A stretch of DNA of 57,963 bases, taken from positions 1 to 57,963 of the forward strand of contig QANT01004313.1 of assembly GCA_003254885.1 (NCBI GenBank), given 5' to 3'. A program made the position numbers and the translations under genes. Every line of letters starts with the position of its first letter. The first letter of the stretch is position 1. Positions 23,818-36,480 of the stretch are shown piece by piece. The notes below the pieces were generated by a model that did not search any database, had not been told where the DNA came from, and saw nothing but the letters and a program-made list of their open reading frames with translations. The stretch is from Purshia tridentata. Its lineage: Eukaryota > Streptophyta > Magnoliopsida > Rosales > Rosaceae.

Positions 23818-25204
23818 ATTATTGTCTATGATTTCAATCAAACTTTTAAGATTACATATATTATGCATGGCATATTAATTTGATTTGATGTGAAAGTATG
23901 CATATGTAATGTATATATTACTCACTATACCCAACTAATGGGTCACATGAACTGCACCACATAATGCAATCAGCATTCTGGTAGCTAAAGACATTAATAT
24001 TGATTGGGATAGGCCGACGAACCGATGATTGCATAGAATAATAAATTCGCAATTAATTCCTCTTTAGAAGTATAACTTTCTCAAACCAAAAAGAAGAAAG
24101 AACGAAAAAGGTGAGAGAAAATGTATGAATTGAACTTCTTTCTATTGTGACCTTTTGCCCTTTATTTTTTGATTGTTTACCCTTCTTTTAGCTTTTCATT
24201 TTGGTCTATTTTTGAGATTCACTCCTTGAGCTTGGTCTCCACTCTCCAATACTCTTTTTGCTTTAGATATATAAGCAACAAATGAACATATATGATATAT
24301 CACATCACTTTTTCATTTGCTACAAAAGAGCACTGCCATCCATGCACGTTGGGAATAATAGAGTAAAGTAGGTGTTTCCTTTGAGAAAAAGAAAATAGAG
24401 TTTAGTAGTTCCTAATACCTAAAGATCTTTGGAAAAAAAAAAATTGACAATAAATATATTGTATATTATTACTTTATAAAAGTTAGCATTATTTGGATAT
24501 GTTGATTTAATAAGATTATTTGTATCAAGTTTACATATCACACAACTCTTTAAAAAATAGAACAATTCCTTTTATAAATAAGTTCCACTCCACCTTAATT
24601 AAAAAAAATGTAGTACATGCATAAAGCTTTATTTATTTTCTACACCCATCAAAAGACATTTGTTGATGGAGTTTACAGTGTACTTTGAAGAATAAATTAA
24701 GACCCTTCTTTAAAGCGTAGTGGGTAGAGATAGAAAATGGAGCACAAATGTTACAAAAGTTTGTGATGGGGAAAAAGAAATCCCACACATTAGCCCTATA
24801 TGATTAATATTATCAACAGCTGGATCCAAAGAGCTCTACTATCAAAGCAATGTAAGCCATGAATTGCAGCATGCAGAGAAAAGGAGTGGGGGCCAAAGCT
24901 TGAAATTGGAAATGGAGGTAAGCCAAAATAGGTAGCTGGGAAAAGCTTAAAATGATTTTCATGCATGCTATATTATATGGGAACAGGTATAGAAGTATAG
25001 GACCCCCCTTTGCAATCAAGCCAAGGAAGGTTGGAATCTTCCCACTCTCAAACAAACACATAAAAGAGGGTTTTAGTGGAGGACAGCGATTTTGCAGCCC
25101 TTGCTAAAATCCAAATCTTTGTGTTCAATTTCTTGTTATTGGTGCCTATGTAACCCTATATGATTTGAGATATATCAACCTTCACTTAGCACTAAGTGTA
25201 TGAT

Positions 25205-25447
25205 TAGAGTCGGTGTAAGAGTTGCATATGAGCCCCACTGTACTGTACAATTTTGAATTTCTGTGGACTATATATATATATATAGATCGAGCTTGTGAGC
25301 TAAATGGGCACATTCTTTTCACGAATATATAAACTGGCTGATGGTACTTTGCATGAGCCCCACTATGTGTAATTTTCAGTGTCTGTAGCTTGTGAGAAAT
25401 GGGCACATTCTTTTCCCGATTATATAACATGCATAATTGTACTTTCA
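25205..25447. repeat. Diverged direct duplication of ~115-130 bp
   Basis: Two tandem copies share ATGAGCCCCACT, GCTTGTGAG, AATGGGCACATTCTTTTC, a TATATAA stretch and a final GTACTTT. The first copy has an extra (TA)n tract. Nothing suggests coding function. Confidence 0.5.
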
Positions 25448-28130
25448 CCATTCAATTGCAACCACCAAATTGTTGGCTGAGCTTGGTGAAATAGAAAAAA
25501 AATTTGTCGTATGAGAAATTCACTGCGTGGCACACTGCTAAATTTGCTAATGGTTACTAACGGTTACTAACATACTATGAATTGTGTGTGTGTGTTTTTT
25601 TTCAAGTTACGGAAGCTAATTCAATTTAAACTTGAAAAATCTTTAACATATTTACAGAAAGATCATCAAACTCTATATATATATATATAAAAACTGTACG
25701 TATTAAATTGTGTTAATCAATTAACGTTTTATAGACTAATTATAGTATTAGTTTAATACCTACTTGTTTTATCGTGGAGAGATTCTTATAGCAAGTCGAG
25801 AGTAGACCCAGCTAGCCCACACTCATAGGCACATAAACAGTTCATCTTAATTAATTATTGTGTGATTTTATTAATTCTAGTTACAGTAGTAGTACTATAT
25901 ACCATGTCACCTTAATTGTACATATGGACCAATACATAAGCTTCTTTGTTTTTTTTTTCCTTTTTCCTTGATCTGCAGATCGAGGACCACTAAGTTGATT
26001 AATTTGTGGATAATATTGATCAACTTTGTTTGTTGGGATTGGTCATGGACCTCATATGGTCCCCCCAATAAGCTTTGTACTTCGTATACAATGATGAATG
26101 ATCATGAAAATACAAACTGTTCCCCTTCTTGGGGTTGTAATTGCTTTCCCACTTTCATATTTATATATTTATATATATAGTATAGTAGGAAAATTAAAGT
26201 AAGGAATTAATTAAGTAGCTAGCAAGCTAGATTTTTCTATTGTTAATTGTAGGTGAAGTACTTGTTTGTTTCCCTTACAATTTACTTTTCATATTTAGAG
26301 CATTAATTCCGCACTCTAGCTAGCTTTTATTTCTGTGGGCAATTCATTACCATCCTTAACCACCCACATTTTCATCAAAATGCATAACGTATAACATATC
26401 ATGATTAATTAAAATTAGTATAAATTTATTCACGAGAGATTGATTATATATGATTAAGTATGTATTGTCGAGTCTGATATGTTAATTTATAATATTTAAT
26501 CTAAAATCAATTGATAATGGGTGGACCGAAAATTTGAAAATCTTATATTAATGTCATGCAAATTAAGCTCGGTATTATACTATTATGCATGAAACATGTA
26601 TTTTGGTTGTAGGAAAAAACCCTAGCAATTGGCGCGTACACCAGAGGAAGGAAGGCAGAAGTTCATGAGTTTGGACTATTTCAATATCCTTTCCCTCACA
26701 GAATTACGTGTAAATTTCTGAGTACGTAGCAGAAATCGCATTGGATCCATTTGGACTAAGCATATCGTAACAGCTGTATCCCTGTACAAATAACAATATC
26801 CCATGCAAATGCAAAAATGCATGCTAGCTAGCCAGCCACCCTCCTACCAATTAATTTGGCTCTGTCGTCGTGGTTATTACTCACTCACAGACACAGATCG
26901 GTGAGTTGACACACATATCCTCACTTTGTCATGACTTGCTCTTCGATCTCAGCGGCTCACACCATGACAAACAGATAATATATGGCAAACACCACCCATG
27001 ATAACCAGGCCATGGGATCAAAATCACCCATCACATATCGCTCTCTTTGTCACTCCACCCTTCATCATCACCACTTTTTAACCTTAACATCAAATGTCTT
27101 ACATAATATTACCAGGATATCATTGGTTTTAGCTCTCACGGCTTTGAAATGTCGTTTCTCAGTTAGAATTTTAATTTTAACTGTTTATGTACAAAAATAA
27201 GAAATTTGGTGAGAATAATAAACTACTAAACTTGATTCTAGAAAAGTGTTAAAAGAGGAGATCCAAAAGCTTGAAAAACCCGTAACTGATATTAATGGCC
27301 AACTAGAATGCACAGCTGTAAAGAAATTCCTTCCTTGAATTAAAATTGAATTAATTAACGAAAAACCAGAATACCGCGTGGTTGAATTAGCAGGCAGCAC
27401 GGGAGCTTGAATATTACTACATACATGCATGGACTACGTACCAATTAATTGCACAATGCGTAGCCCCTCGTCTCCTACCTTTTCCGCGTAAAAGTGACTT
27501 ATAAAGACTTCCTTTATATTCATTTTAACACACACACACACTACACATGACATGATTACAACCCATGCACACAACTCTCATAGAAATGTCCAAATTCATC
27601 CCTATCCGCTAATTTTGTAAATTAATAATCTTTTGTATCCATTTTAAGTTTTGCAGTTAATTAGTTCAAGTAGTGAAGACTGATAATAAAGTTTAAATTA
27701 AAATAAGTTCAAATTTTAATTATAAAGGTAACTTTGGTATACCACATTCTTTTTTGGTTCTGATTTTATACCACATTTTTTCGGCCATCTCATTTTATAA
27801 TACCACATCAATTATTAATTAATTATTTGATAGATGAAGCGTAATTGTGTAACGTAGGCAGTGTTGAAACCAAGTAGTTGTGTTTGTATATATAGTGGAA
27901 ATTTTTTTTTCCCCATTATCTTCTCAAAACCATCCAGGTGTAAAATTGTAACAAAAACCCAAAATGATTGACTGCAGCAGTAAAAGTAAAAAAAAAAAAA
28001 CAAAACAAAAGGCCACCCATTAATCCACCGAGTCACCGACCCGCTAGTCTAATCACTAATTTCACTAATCACATCCAGATCATTACAATGGTATTTACAA
28101 AACACCCCTCGTGAATTTCCCATTTTGCCC

Positions 28131-28622
28131 CTACTCTGGTATCGCACTCAACATCGCATTAATTTTTCTTCTCCCACCACCACCGCTACCTCTCCCCGTC
28201 CTCGACCCACCACTACCGGCATCCGCAGATCTCCGACAAGTCTTGACCTCGTCGCCGGAAAATAGCACCGGCGAGACCGAATTTCTCCTGCACCCACATT
28301 TCTCGCCCCCGGCACTCTTCATGAGTGCGGAGCTGGCTTTGACGGCCAATGCCGCCATCTCCTCCGCCTGTAGAGGCCGCTTCAGCCACGTGAGCGGCAG
28401 AGCGAAGTAGAGCTGACCCGGTTGGAGCTCCTCGTTTTCGTTGACGGCAGTGACGACGTCGTCGAAGTCCATCTCGTCGGAGTTGCAAATGATGCAGGTG
28501 GGGTTCTTTTGGAGAACGTAGGAGACCTTCACTGGGTACGGGTATTCTTGTAATTTCCCGTCCTGTAGAATCAGCTTGGCTGTGGCCACCCGGGTCGAAC
28601 CGGAGGAGCTGCAAATACCCAT
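28131..28622 (-). CDS. PADRE (DUF4228) domain protein 2
   Basis: Single-exon gene for 163 residues of the same family as the gene at 19.9 kb. MGICSSSGS at the start again suggests N-myristoylation. Core motifs are AKLILQDGKLQEYPYPVKVS, the Cys pair in PTCIICNSDEM, EELQPGQLYFALPLTWL and EEMAALAVKASSALMKS. A GEKCGCRRNSVSPV segment and a Gly/Arg-rich tail follow, ending NAMLSAIPE. This is the usual complete architecture, unlike the shorter gene 1. The leader (28623-28770) is GA-rich. The two paralogues lie in the same orientation about 8 kb apart, separated by transposons, and are too diverged to be a very recent tandem pair. Confidence 0.87.
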   Translation of the reverse strand: MGICSSSGSTRVATAKLILQDGKLQEYPYPVKVSYVLQKNPTCIICNSDEMDFDDVVTAVNENEELQPGQLYFALPLTWLKRPLQAEEMAALAVKASSALMKSAGGEKCGCRRNSVSPVLFSGDEVKTCRRSADAGSGGSRTGRGSGGGGRRKINAMLSAIPE

Positions 28623-28770
28623 CGGGTCAAATTCTTGAAACGGGTTGTGTTTGGGTTTGGGTCTGGGTCAGGTTCAGAGAGAGAGAGATCGAGATCGAGA
28701 GAGAATAAATAGGAGAAGGAAATTGAAGCACGGAGAGGGATGGAAGAGAGAGAGTGAATATATAGAGGGT

Positions 28771-31700
28771 GGGGGCGAAGAGTAACTCGTAATTTGAACC
28801 AGGATGCCACGTAATATTTGTCGTTTAGTTAAGCAATGTTTTTTCGTTTTTCGATCAGTGGGCAGAGGGCTTGCCAATGCCAGGCTGTAGGTTGGTGGTG
28901 ACAGCTTGTATTGTATGAATATATATATATTTTTATAGTTCAGAATTTCTGAATTTCTGAATCTGGTACTTCAACAGTGACCCTCTATGATGATGAAATT
29001 ACCAAGTCAGGGACTAGCCTGTGTAGTCTGTATTCTATTATGTCATTGTCATGCATTTTTACTGTGAAAAGTGATGGGTGTCATGGGACTAAACAAGCAA
29101 TATGGGCAAAAGATTCAAGTCGTCTAGGGATGAAATCAATGAGATTTTCTTTTGGGTAACAAAAAAAATCTCATGACTAGTATTATATGAATTTATTAAA
29201 GAGTTTCAATTTTGTATAATTCGAATATCAATATAAATAAAAACAAGAAAAATAGAGAATTTAAATCTGTTTACTCTCTCTTATTTGGTGCCAATAGAAA
29301 TGGGTGAGAACGGTACAGTTTTGAATTAATGGGCACTAGTCTCTGTTACATTAGTTGAACATTGCAACTTCTATATGTGGGCAAGTGATGTCAAAAGATG
29401 CTGTGAAAAGGAAAAAGATTGTCTGCTAAACTTAGTGAGGCCTTTCATGAATCATGGAAGACCCACCAAAACCTGAGCATGATGGGACTTAATATCATCA
29501 ATTTTCTTTTTTTCCAATGTGTCCTCCAACTCCTCATTAATTGTTTTTGTAACTGGTGATATTTTATTATTCTATCAAAAAGTTGGGGTGGCTGGTAATT
29601 CCATGTTAAAAGTGAAGGTCATGAAACTTTGACAAAGATAATATTTATTTATGGATTTTTCAATAGTCAAAAGACTCAATACTACATGTGGAACAACTTT
29701 TCTTTGCATGGTTGGATGTCTTATAGCATTAGAGGTTATTGCACTTGAAATATAAAATATAAGGGTATGACCGTCATTTCGATTTATTATTAGAAATCAA
29801 AACCAGAACATAGGAATGTGAAACCCGCCTCTTCACTTGGTTTTGCAAAACATTCATCATGTTGGCTTTTAATATCCATCGACGATTCAAGTTCAAAAGT
29901 AATTAATTTGTACCAAATATGGTCGAAATGTATTCTTATAATGAGGAATGTTAAACCCATTCCTTAGCTTTAAAGAAATTTTGGACTTTTAGATCGAGAT
30001 ATCTTAATAACTTGATAGTTGATACTAGTTGCCCTTATTCGATCTTTTACTTTTTCATTTTAACTTTCTTGTATTTTCCTTTTGTAACATGTGCACTTCA
30101 CTAGCATGTAAAAGACAAAAGGACTTGCAAAGCTACAATGAATCTAACCCTAGTTGCTCTTTATTCCCATTACAATGAATCTAACCCAACTATATATGGC
30201 CTTGGTAAACCAATCGTGCTACACAACATATATCAATTGGTCTAAAATGCTTAAGAATACACAAAATAAGTGCTGATACTATGTTAAAGCTCCATAAATT
30301 TAATTTCTCTTTAAAACCGATTTGTAATAGGAGAATTGTTCAAAACTTATATACTGATATCCTAATAATATGAAATATATATCAATATATAGGTACTGTA
30401 TTCATCGTCGTTTTAATGATACATGCATTTGTTCTAAGGAGGGCGTAGTTTTCACCCTTAAAAAAGTGGATATGTGAAATACACAGTTCCTATAGTAAAA
30501 GGTTTCCATATCAGAAGAATAATTTACAAACAACTGTACGTTATAGTAATGAGATTAAATTGTGACATATTAATGATTATTCACATTGCAAACAATATGA
30601 AATGCCAAATCCATTGCACAAAGATATTTCACATGGAGATAACAGGTGATGATGAGTGACGACAAGACCCATGTCACTGATCCAAAAGACAAAGTGCAGG
30701 TGGAAATAATAGCAGGAAACAATTTAACACAAGAAAAGAGAGAGTGAATAATGGGAAATGGGATTGAGTGGGTGAGGAGCAAGGCACGCAGGGCATATGC
30801 AGTGTCGAAAAGGCAGAGGATGAATTGGAGAAACGTGGCATGGTGAGAGGTGAGAGTGGTGGTGAGCTGCAAGGCAAGAAGAAGGGCACGTGTAAAAGAA
30901 GGTCCTTGGAAAATGTAAGCCTCACTCCAAATAATTAGGTCCAAATTGGTGGAAAATAAATTAAATTAAATATGAAGAATAATCCGACAAAAAAGGTGGC
31001 GTAAGCTGATCTGGGTCTGCTGCTCCAATCTGCATGCTCCATGTATCCCGGCACCACCTCCTTTTTACAATCCAACCATTCAAACTCGCCCGCCCTTTCC
31101 TGCCTTTTCTTTCTATATCTAATCTCTATCTATCTGGACTATCTCCTAATTTACACACACTTCATTAATATTCTTGTTTAATATTACAATTCTATCCAAA
31201 CTGCTGGCACTGAGTATACATATCTGCATGGCCTAATGTTTGGGAGATCATGTGTTGGTATCATGTCAAGGCCTCAAGGGATCGATTTACATCTGCTCTT
31301 TGTTTTTATTTAACTTCTAATTATAGCCGTTCATTTCTTTTTCAAGAGTATAATTGCAAATGGTGAAATGAATTTGTATTATTTTTAAAATGTGAATAGA
31401 TAGGAGTTAAATCATTGAATTTATATTATACGGTTATAATTAAAACAAATAAAAACCAAAAATAATATAAATTACGTGTTCAAACACCGACTTATCTATT
31501 TTAATACCATGAGAAAATCAAAATATTTAATTAAAATCTAATTGATGGTGAATAGATTCATTCGTAACCTTATACTCCATTTGGTTTGTTTAAACAATTA
31601 GAGATTACGTGCGTTGAAGAGAAAGGACAATATCCGAAAAGGATACAGCAGTGGACTCTATATTAGTAAATAGCCTTATTCTTAATTTTTTGGACTCTCT

Positions 31701-34100
31701 CTCTATAATAAAATATATACAATCTGACATGTATGGGTCTCATTCTCATTGTCTCATATATATGAGTAAATCCAACCTCTACTGGAGAGATAATTAATTC
31801 ACAGGGTGATAGTTGATATGGCAGTCTTAAGTTTATTTGTTATATTTTTGAAAGATATTGCAGATAAAAAGTACGGATTTAATGAGGGACAATGGAGAGG
31901 GTTTGAGTACTTTCTTATATTACTATTACACATGGTGATCAATATTGTCACTTTTAATCAACACTTTGATTATATACTCAATAATTTGTCACATGATTCA
32001 GCACATCAATAATTTGATTATATACTCAATTCTGAACAAAAACAAAAGGAAGATCGAACCTGTTGAATTTCTTCCATTTTGCCATGCATGTGCTTTTGGA
32101 TTCAATTGAAATTTCAGACATCACAAGGAATGAGAAAGAGGGCGGAAATTAATAAATCACCAATCATGGAACATGTTACCACCAAATAATTGAAATATTG
32201 AAATATTCTGTGGAGCTGTCTCCAAGGGCTCAAGCTCCCGACAATACCACACAAGCAATGGAGTTCGTGGAATGTGATGTTTTTTGTTAATTGTGTATTT
32301 GTGTACTTGCTATGTATATAACTTTGAATTTAGAAGAAACAAGACCTAGTTGGCCCCCTTGTGTATATGCTTAATTTAATTTAATACCATCAAAAGCCCA
32401 TAATTTGTCAGAAAGATTTGTAATTAATTATTCTCTTATTGCTTATAATAAGATTACTTTATGGGTTTAATTATGGACATGTCCCACATCAATTCCTAAC
32501 TCTCCTTCCTTGAAGCTTCTTCAGCTCTCCTATTCCCCACTAAAACCTCCAAGCCAGTCATGTAGCTGCTGCAATCATGGTCTTTTTGATCAAACAATGT
32601 CTACCCCCAATGAATTTTGTACCTTTTTAAATGCTATTTTCTCATTCGCAACAAAAAGATTTATTGTTTTAAAATGACCCTTCTGTCCCATTCTCACTCT
32701 TTTTTGTTGAAATCTTGCTGGGCTTGTTGTTTGTTCATGCGCCCAAGCAGAACATGCTAGAGAGGTTGCGATTGCTCGCTTTCTTTTGGGCTCGGCCCAG
32801 TTGTTTATATAAAAGAAATACTGTTTCAGATTTAGACTCAATTTTCTAATAATAAACTATTGCTTATGAAATATAGGACTTGCATTAATTATGAAAATCT
32901 GATTCATGAATGAGTACGGATCTGTTACTATATCTTTTATTTTTGGTAGGACTTTTCTCTTTTTGTTTTCTAAATCAATTGAATTTGAAGCTCACATGTT
33001 GGCAACACAAACCATGAACCCCACCAACCGGAAAAAAGCAAATCCTACTCAATTATATGTTAAATGTGGATTATGAAGTGAGACAAACCCAGCAAAAGAA
33101 TCCAATATAACTAAGACTAAACCACAGTTGTTAGATTTGAAAAAACTTTTGAAGGACAGACAGCATATCCCCTTAGTATCTTTTTTATCAATTCAGAAGC
33201 TGATCATAAGCTAATAAAGTTGGCCAATGTCATTACCATGAAGGTTCTTCCTCCAGAGCACTTTATCCATTCATGGCTGTCAAGGCCTGTCTTTTAGCCC
33301 CAGAAGATTTAGGAAGACCCTTCCATGTGGTCAAATTGGTACTGCATTATCAAAGGGCTCAGTACTAAATAATGCACAAATCTTTAACAAATACAAAGAA
33401 TATTTGTTCCCTCCTCCTCCTTTCCCCCCTTATTTTATTTGACAAAACAAACCATTGACACCATAAGAAATCTAACAGAAAGGAGACATGTTGGGTGTGC
33501 CTTTCTTCTTCTTTTCCTGGTGCAGATAAGAGGGTGGTAAGTGAGGCTGGTTGTCATCGATGATTCCTCAGTTAATGTTGCAAATAAATCTCTGTCAGAT
33601 TGTATTTGGATTTTCTTTTCGCTATTAATCTGCAGCGAAAAGATTTGACGATAAATGCCCCATAATCCAAACGTTTCTCTTAATACATCTATACACAATA
33701 AGACAGAAGAATAAGGAACAAAAAAACATTGCAAACAGCATACTTACTTTGCATACGACTAAACAATACTTGTATGGAAGTGTAAGTAGTTCCCATCCGT
33801 ATAGATTACAGCCATTAGCTGCAGTTTCACGTGAATCTCTGAAAACCTGAAGAGAAAACCAGATTATTATGCTGAAGAAAAAAATTGGGGAATTTTTTTT
33901 TCTTTCTCAAGGAATATAAATAAAAGGAGTGGCAACAACTGGGAGAAAGCTTACTTGGAGAACTCGGTGACCTGCATGTTCATTGTGGTCATCGCTACAA
34001 GTTTCATAAAATGCTCCCTCACAGTTCGTGTAGTAGTTTTGACATTGTCTTCTAACATTATTGGCAATAACCATGATTATAACACTCCGATCAGACCTTA
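28771..34100. other. Gene-poor intergenic region
   Basis: About 5 kb of AT-rich sequence. A 124-codon minus-strand frame near 30.6-30.9 kb and other frames match nothing I recognise and show no coding pattern. A small hairpin (ATGAGATTTT ... AAAATCTCAT) lies at 29139-29174. Part of 33.4-34.4 kb may be spliced 3' untranslated sequence of the PPR gene. Confidence 0.45.
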
Positions 34101-34175
34101 GTAAGCTTGTAATTCTTTTTTTTTAGCAATTAAGGCAAATATCAATTCAAATTAGAAATCTGCAATTTGAGTGTT

Positions 34176-34240
34176 GAGTAAGCAAGCACTGACTGCCTGA
34201 GTAAGCAGGCACTAACTGCCTGAGTAAGCTTGCTGCATGG
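34176..34240. repeat. 23-bp tandem repeat, about 2.5 copies
   Basis: Units GAGTAAGCAAGCACTGACTG... at 34176-34198 and 34199-34221 differ at two positions; a partial third unit follows at 34222. It lies downstream of the PPR stop codon. Confidence 0.6.
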
Positions 34241-34455
34241 TTGGCATGCTAATGATTCTGTTCTTGAACTAGAAATAGTCGAGAAAAGTAGTTCTTTTTC
34301 AGCAATTAATGCGATTTCCTCCCCCACCCATGGTTTTGGTATAAAAAACACAACAATGCAGTGCCTGCTTGCAATTCATCTCATGTAAAGAAAAAAAGTG
34401 TACACAATTATCAGGGTTTAAGGGTTTTAAGTTTTAACTTACTGATACGGCAGCA

Positions 34456-36480
34456 CTAAAACTCCTCTATACCCGAAAATGCGCTTGGAATACACCCAAC
34501 AGACTTCACATGATCTGTTAATTGATCAAGCATGGAGTATATACTGTTTGAAATTTCACGTCTCTTGTCATCAACCATAAATTCATAAACACAGCCATCA
34601 ATCTCAATGGAGCTCAAGGCTCTACTCTTTATGACCCCACCATCTTTTATTAGTTTCCTGATCTTCTTAACATCTTCCCATCTGTGAGCTTCGCCAAATA
34701 TGTTTGAGAGAAGTACAAAGAGCCCAGAGCCATGTGGCTCCAATTCCAACAGCTGTTTTAGAATTTGCTTTCCTAATTCTACATTGCCATGGATCCTACA
34801 AGCACCAAGCAAAGCACCCCAAACAACAACATCAGCCTTCATAGGCATTCCTATAATCAGAAAAATTGCTTCTTCTAAAAGCCCGCCTCGCCCCAGAAGA
34901 TCAACCATGCAAGCATAGTGCTCAATTTCAGGTGATATTCTGTGAATAGACTTCATTCGTTCAAAGTAATATTGTCCCATCTCTAGAAGACCACTGTGAC
35001 TACAAGCTGAAAGCAAGCCAGTGAAGGTGATCTCGTCGGGCCAGATTCCACCTGCTTGCATCTGTATGAATATCCTAATTGCTTCTGATCCACAACCATG
35101 TAATGCAAGGGCCCCAATGATAATGTTCCATGATACTACATTCTTTTCTGGCATCTGAATAAAGAGATCCATGGCAATTCCAACAGCACCACATTTTGCA
35201 TACATGTCTACAAGGGAATTAAAAAGAGTAACACTGGGTGCTATATTTCTGTAGCTAATGTAATTGTGGGTTTTCCTTCCAATGACTAAATCACCAATTT
35301 GACTACAGGCTGAGAGAACGAAAACCAGGGTAGCCTCATCAGGTACCACATTTGAATTAAGCATTTTCTGGAAGAGATCCAAAGCCTCCCTGCATCGGCC
35401 TTCTCGAACATAATATGAAATCAATGAATTCCAAGAAACCACATTTTTCAGTGGCATCTGATCAAAAAATACCTGCGCATACTCAATGAACCCATGTTTA
35501 GCGTATGCACTAACCATCGACGTCCATGAAACCACATTTTTGACAGTCATTCCGTCAAAAATCATTTGTGCCAAACGCAAATGCCCACACTTAGCATACA
35601 TATCCAGAAGAGCATTTCTCAAAATTTGATCAACTTCAATTCCACTAATCACAATATAGTGATGCAAATATCTTCCCAATTCTAAATCACAAGCTTGTGA
35701 ACAAACAGAAAGTAAATTAACCAAGGTGAACTTATCAGGCTCAACCCCTAAATCTCTCATCTCCACAAACAATAACAAAGCTTCCTTGCAAAAACCCATT
35801 CTCGCATACCCACCTATCATCGAATTCCATGAAACCAGACTCCTCTCGGATATTTCATCAAACACATTCTGAGCACACCAAATCAACCCACAAACACTGT
35901 ACACATTAATAAGGGCATTCTGCACGCAAACTTGAGACACAATTCCCAGTTTCATAGCCTGACCATGAACAATGACGGCTTCCCAATATGCAGACTTTAC
36001 GGCGCAAACCTTAAGCACAAAGGGTAAGGTAAACTCGTTCGGTGAAAGTCCCGAACCAATCATTTGGCAGTAGAGTGAAAAAACCTTCAATGGGTCATCA
36101 CTATTTGAGTAACCCCTTATGAGACTGTTGTACATGAACTTATTGGGTTCAGGGACTTGGTCAAACACAAGCTGCCCGTAACGGAGATTGCCGGAATCGG
36201 TGACCGAGCAGAAGGATATGAGTTTTCCGAGGGTGAGGTTTTCATTGGTGAGGCTGTGGAGGATGATCTGGGCATGGATTTGTTTGAGGTGTCTCATGGA
36301 GGAGCATTGCTCAAGGAGGTGGTGCAGGGTTTGGTGAATAGGGCTCCTGAATTTGTGGGTGGAATTGGCGGGAGTTGGAGGGAGAGTGGTGTGCAGAGAG
36401 TGACAGTGAAAGAGGGCGTGTTTGAGGCGGGAAGCAATGGTCGGGTGTTTGTGTGGGTGAAGAACATGGCGGTTGAGCAT
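34456..36480 (-). CDS. PLS-class pentatricopeptide repeat protein (E/E+ subgroup)
   Basis: Intronless 674-residue PPR protein, the usual form for plant organelle RNA-binding editing factors. The first ~50 residues are rich in Arg, His, Ser and Thr with few acids, consistent with a transit peptide to mitochondria or plastids. Tandem PPR units of the P, L and S types follow: FMYNSLIRGYSNSD, LVSWNSMIGGYARMGFCKEA, NALLDMYAKCGHLRLAQ, NVVSWTSMVSAYAKHGF, NVVSWNSLISYYVREGRC, NSLVDMYAKCGAVGIAMDLF and NVVSWNIIIGALALHGCGSE. An E motif begins at VVVWGALLGACRIHGNVELG and continues to an E+ end (SSIEIDGCVYEFMVDDKRRE). There is no DYW domain, so any editing role would need a DYW partner supplied in trans. 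Start at the first ATG, 36480. Confidence 0.9.
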   Translation of the reverse strand: MLNRHVLHPHKHPTIASRLKHALFHCHSLHTTLPPTPANSTHKFRSPIHQTLHHLLEQCSSMRHLKQIHAQIILHSLTNENLTLGKLISFCSVTDSGNLRYGQLVFDQVPEPNKFMYNSLIRGYSNSDDPLKVFSLYCQMIGSGLSPNEFTLPFVLKVCAVKSAYWEAVIVHGQAMKLGIVSQVCVQNALINVYSVCGLIWCAQNVFDEISERSLVSWNSMIGGYARMGFCKEALLLFVEMRDLGVEPDKFTLVNLLSVCSQACDLELGRYLHHYIVISGIEVDQILRNALLDMYAKCGHLRLAQMIFDGMTVKNVVSWTSMVSAYAKHGFIEYAQVFFDQMPLKNVVSWNSLISYYVREGRCREALDLFQKMLNSNVVPDEATLVFVLSACSQIGDLVIGRKTHNYISYRNIAPSVTLFNSLVDMYAKCGAVGIAMDLFIQMPEKNVVSWNIIIGALALHGCGSEAIRIFIQMQAGGIWPDEITFTGLLSACSHSGLLEMGQYYFERMKSIHRISPEIEHYACMVDLLGRGGLLEEAIFLIIGMPMKADVVVWGALLGACRIHGNVELGKQILKQLLELEPHGSGLFVLLSNIFGEAHRWEDVKKIRKLIKDGGVIKSRALSSIEIDGCVYEFMVDDKRREISNSIYSMLDQLTDHVKSVGCIPSAFSGIEEF

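Larger units (their letters stand above)
22852..28130. other. Gene-poor intergenic region
   Basis: AT-rich, with (TA)n near 23187-23210, the retroposon at 23.7 kb and a degenerate duplication at 25.2-25.45 kb. No protein or RNA gene was recognised. The last few hundred bases should hold the 3' end of PADRE gene 2. Confidence 0.5.

Noticed and set aside
24813..24840. GAGCTC near GGATCC suggesting a miR159/319 arm
   Set aside because: Only a few bases agree and no matching second arm is present nearby.
30570..30944. 124-codon minus-strand frame, hydrophobic
   Set aside because: Hydrophobic look comes from CT-rich sequence. It matches no family, and I also checked this stretch for a miR164/miR156-like precursor without finding one.
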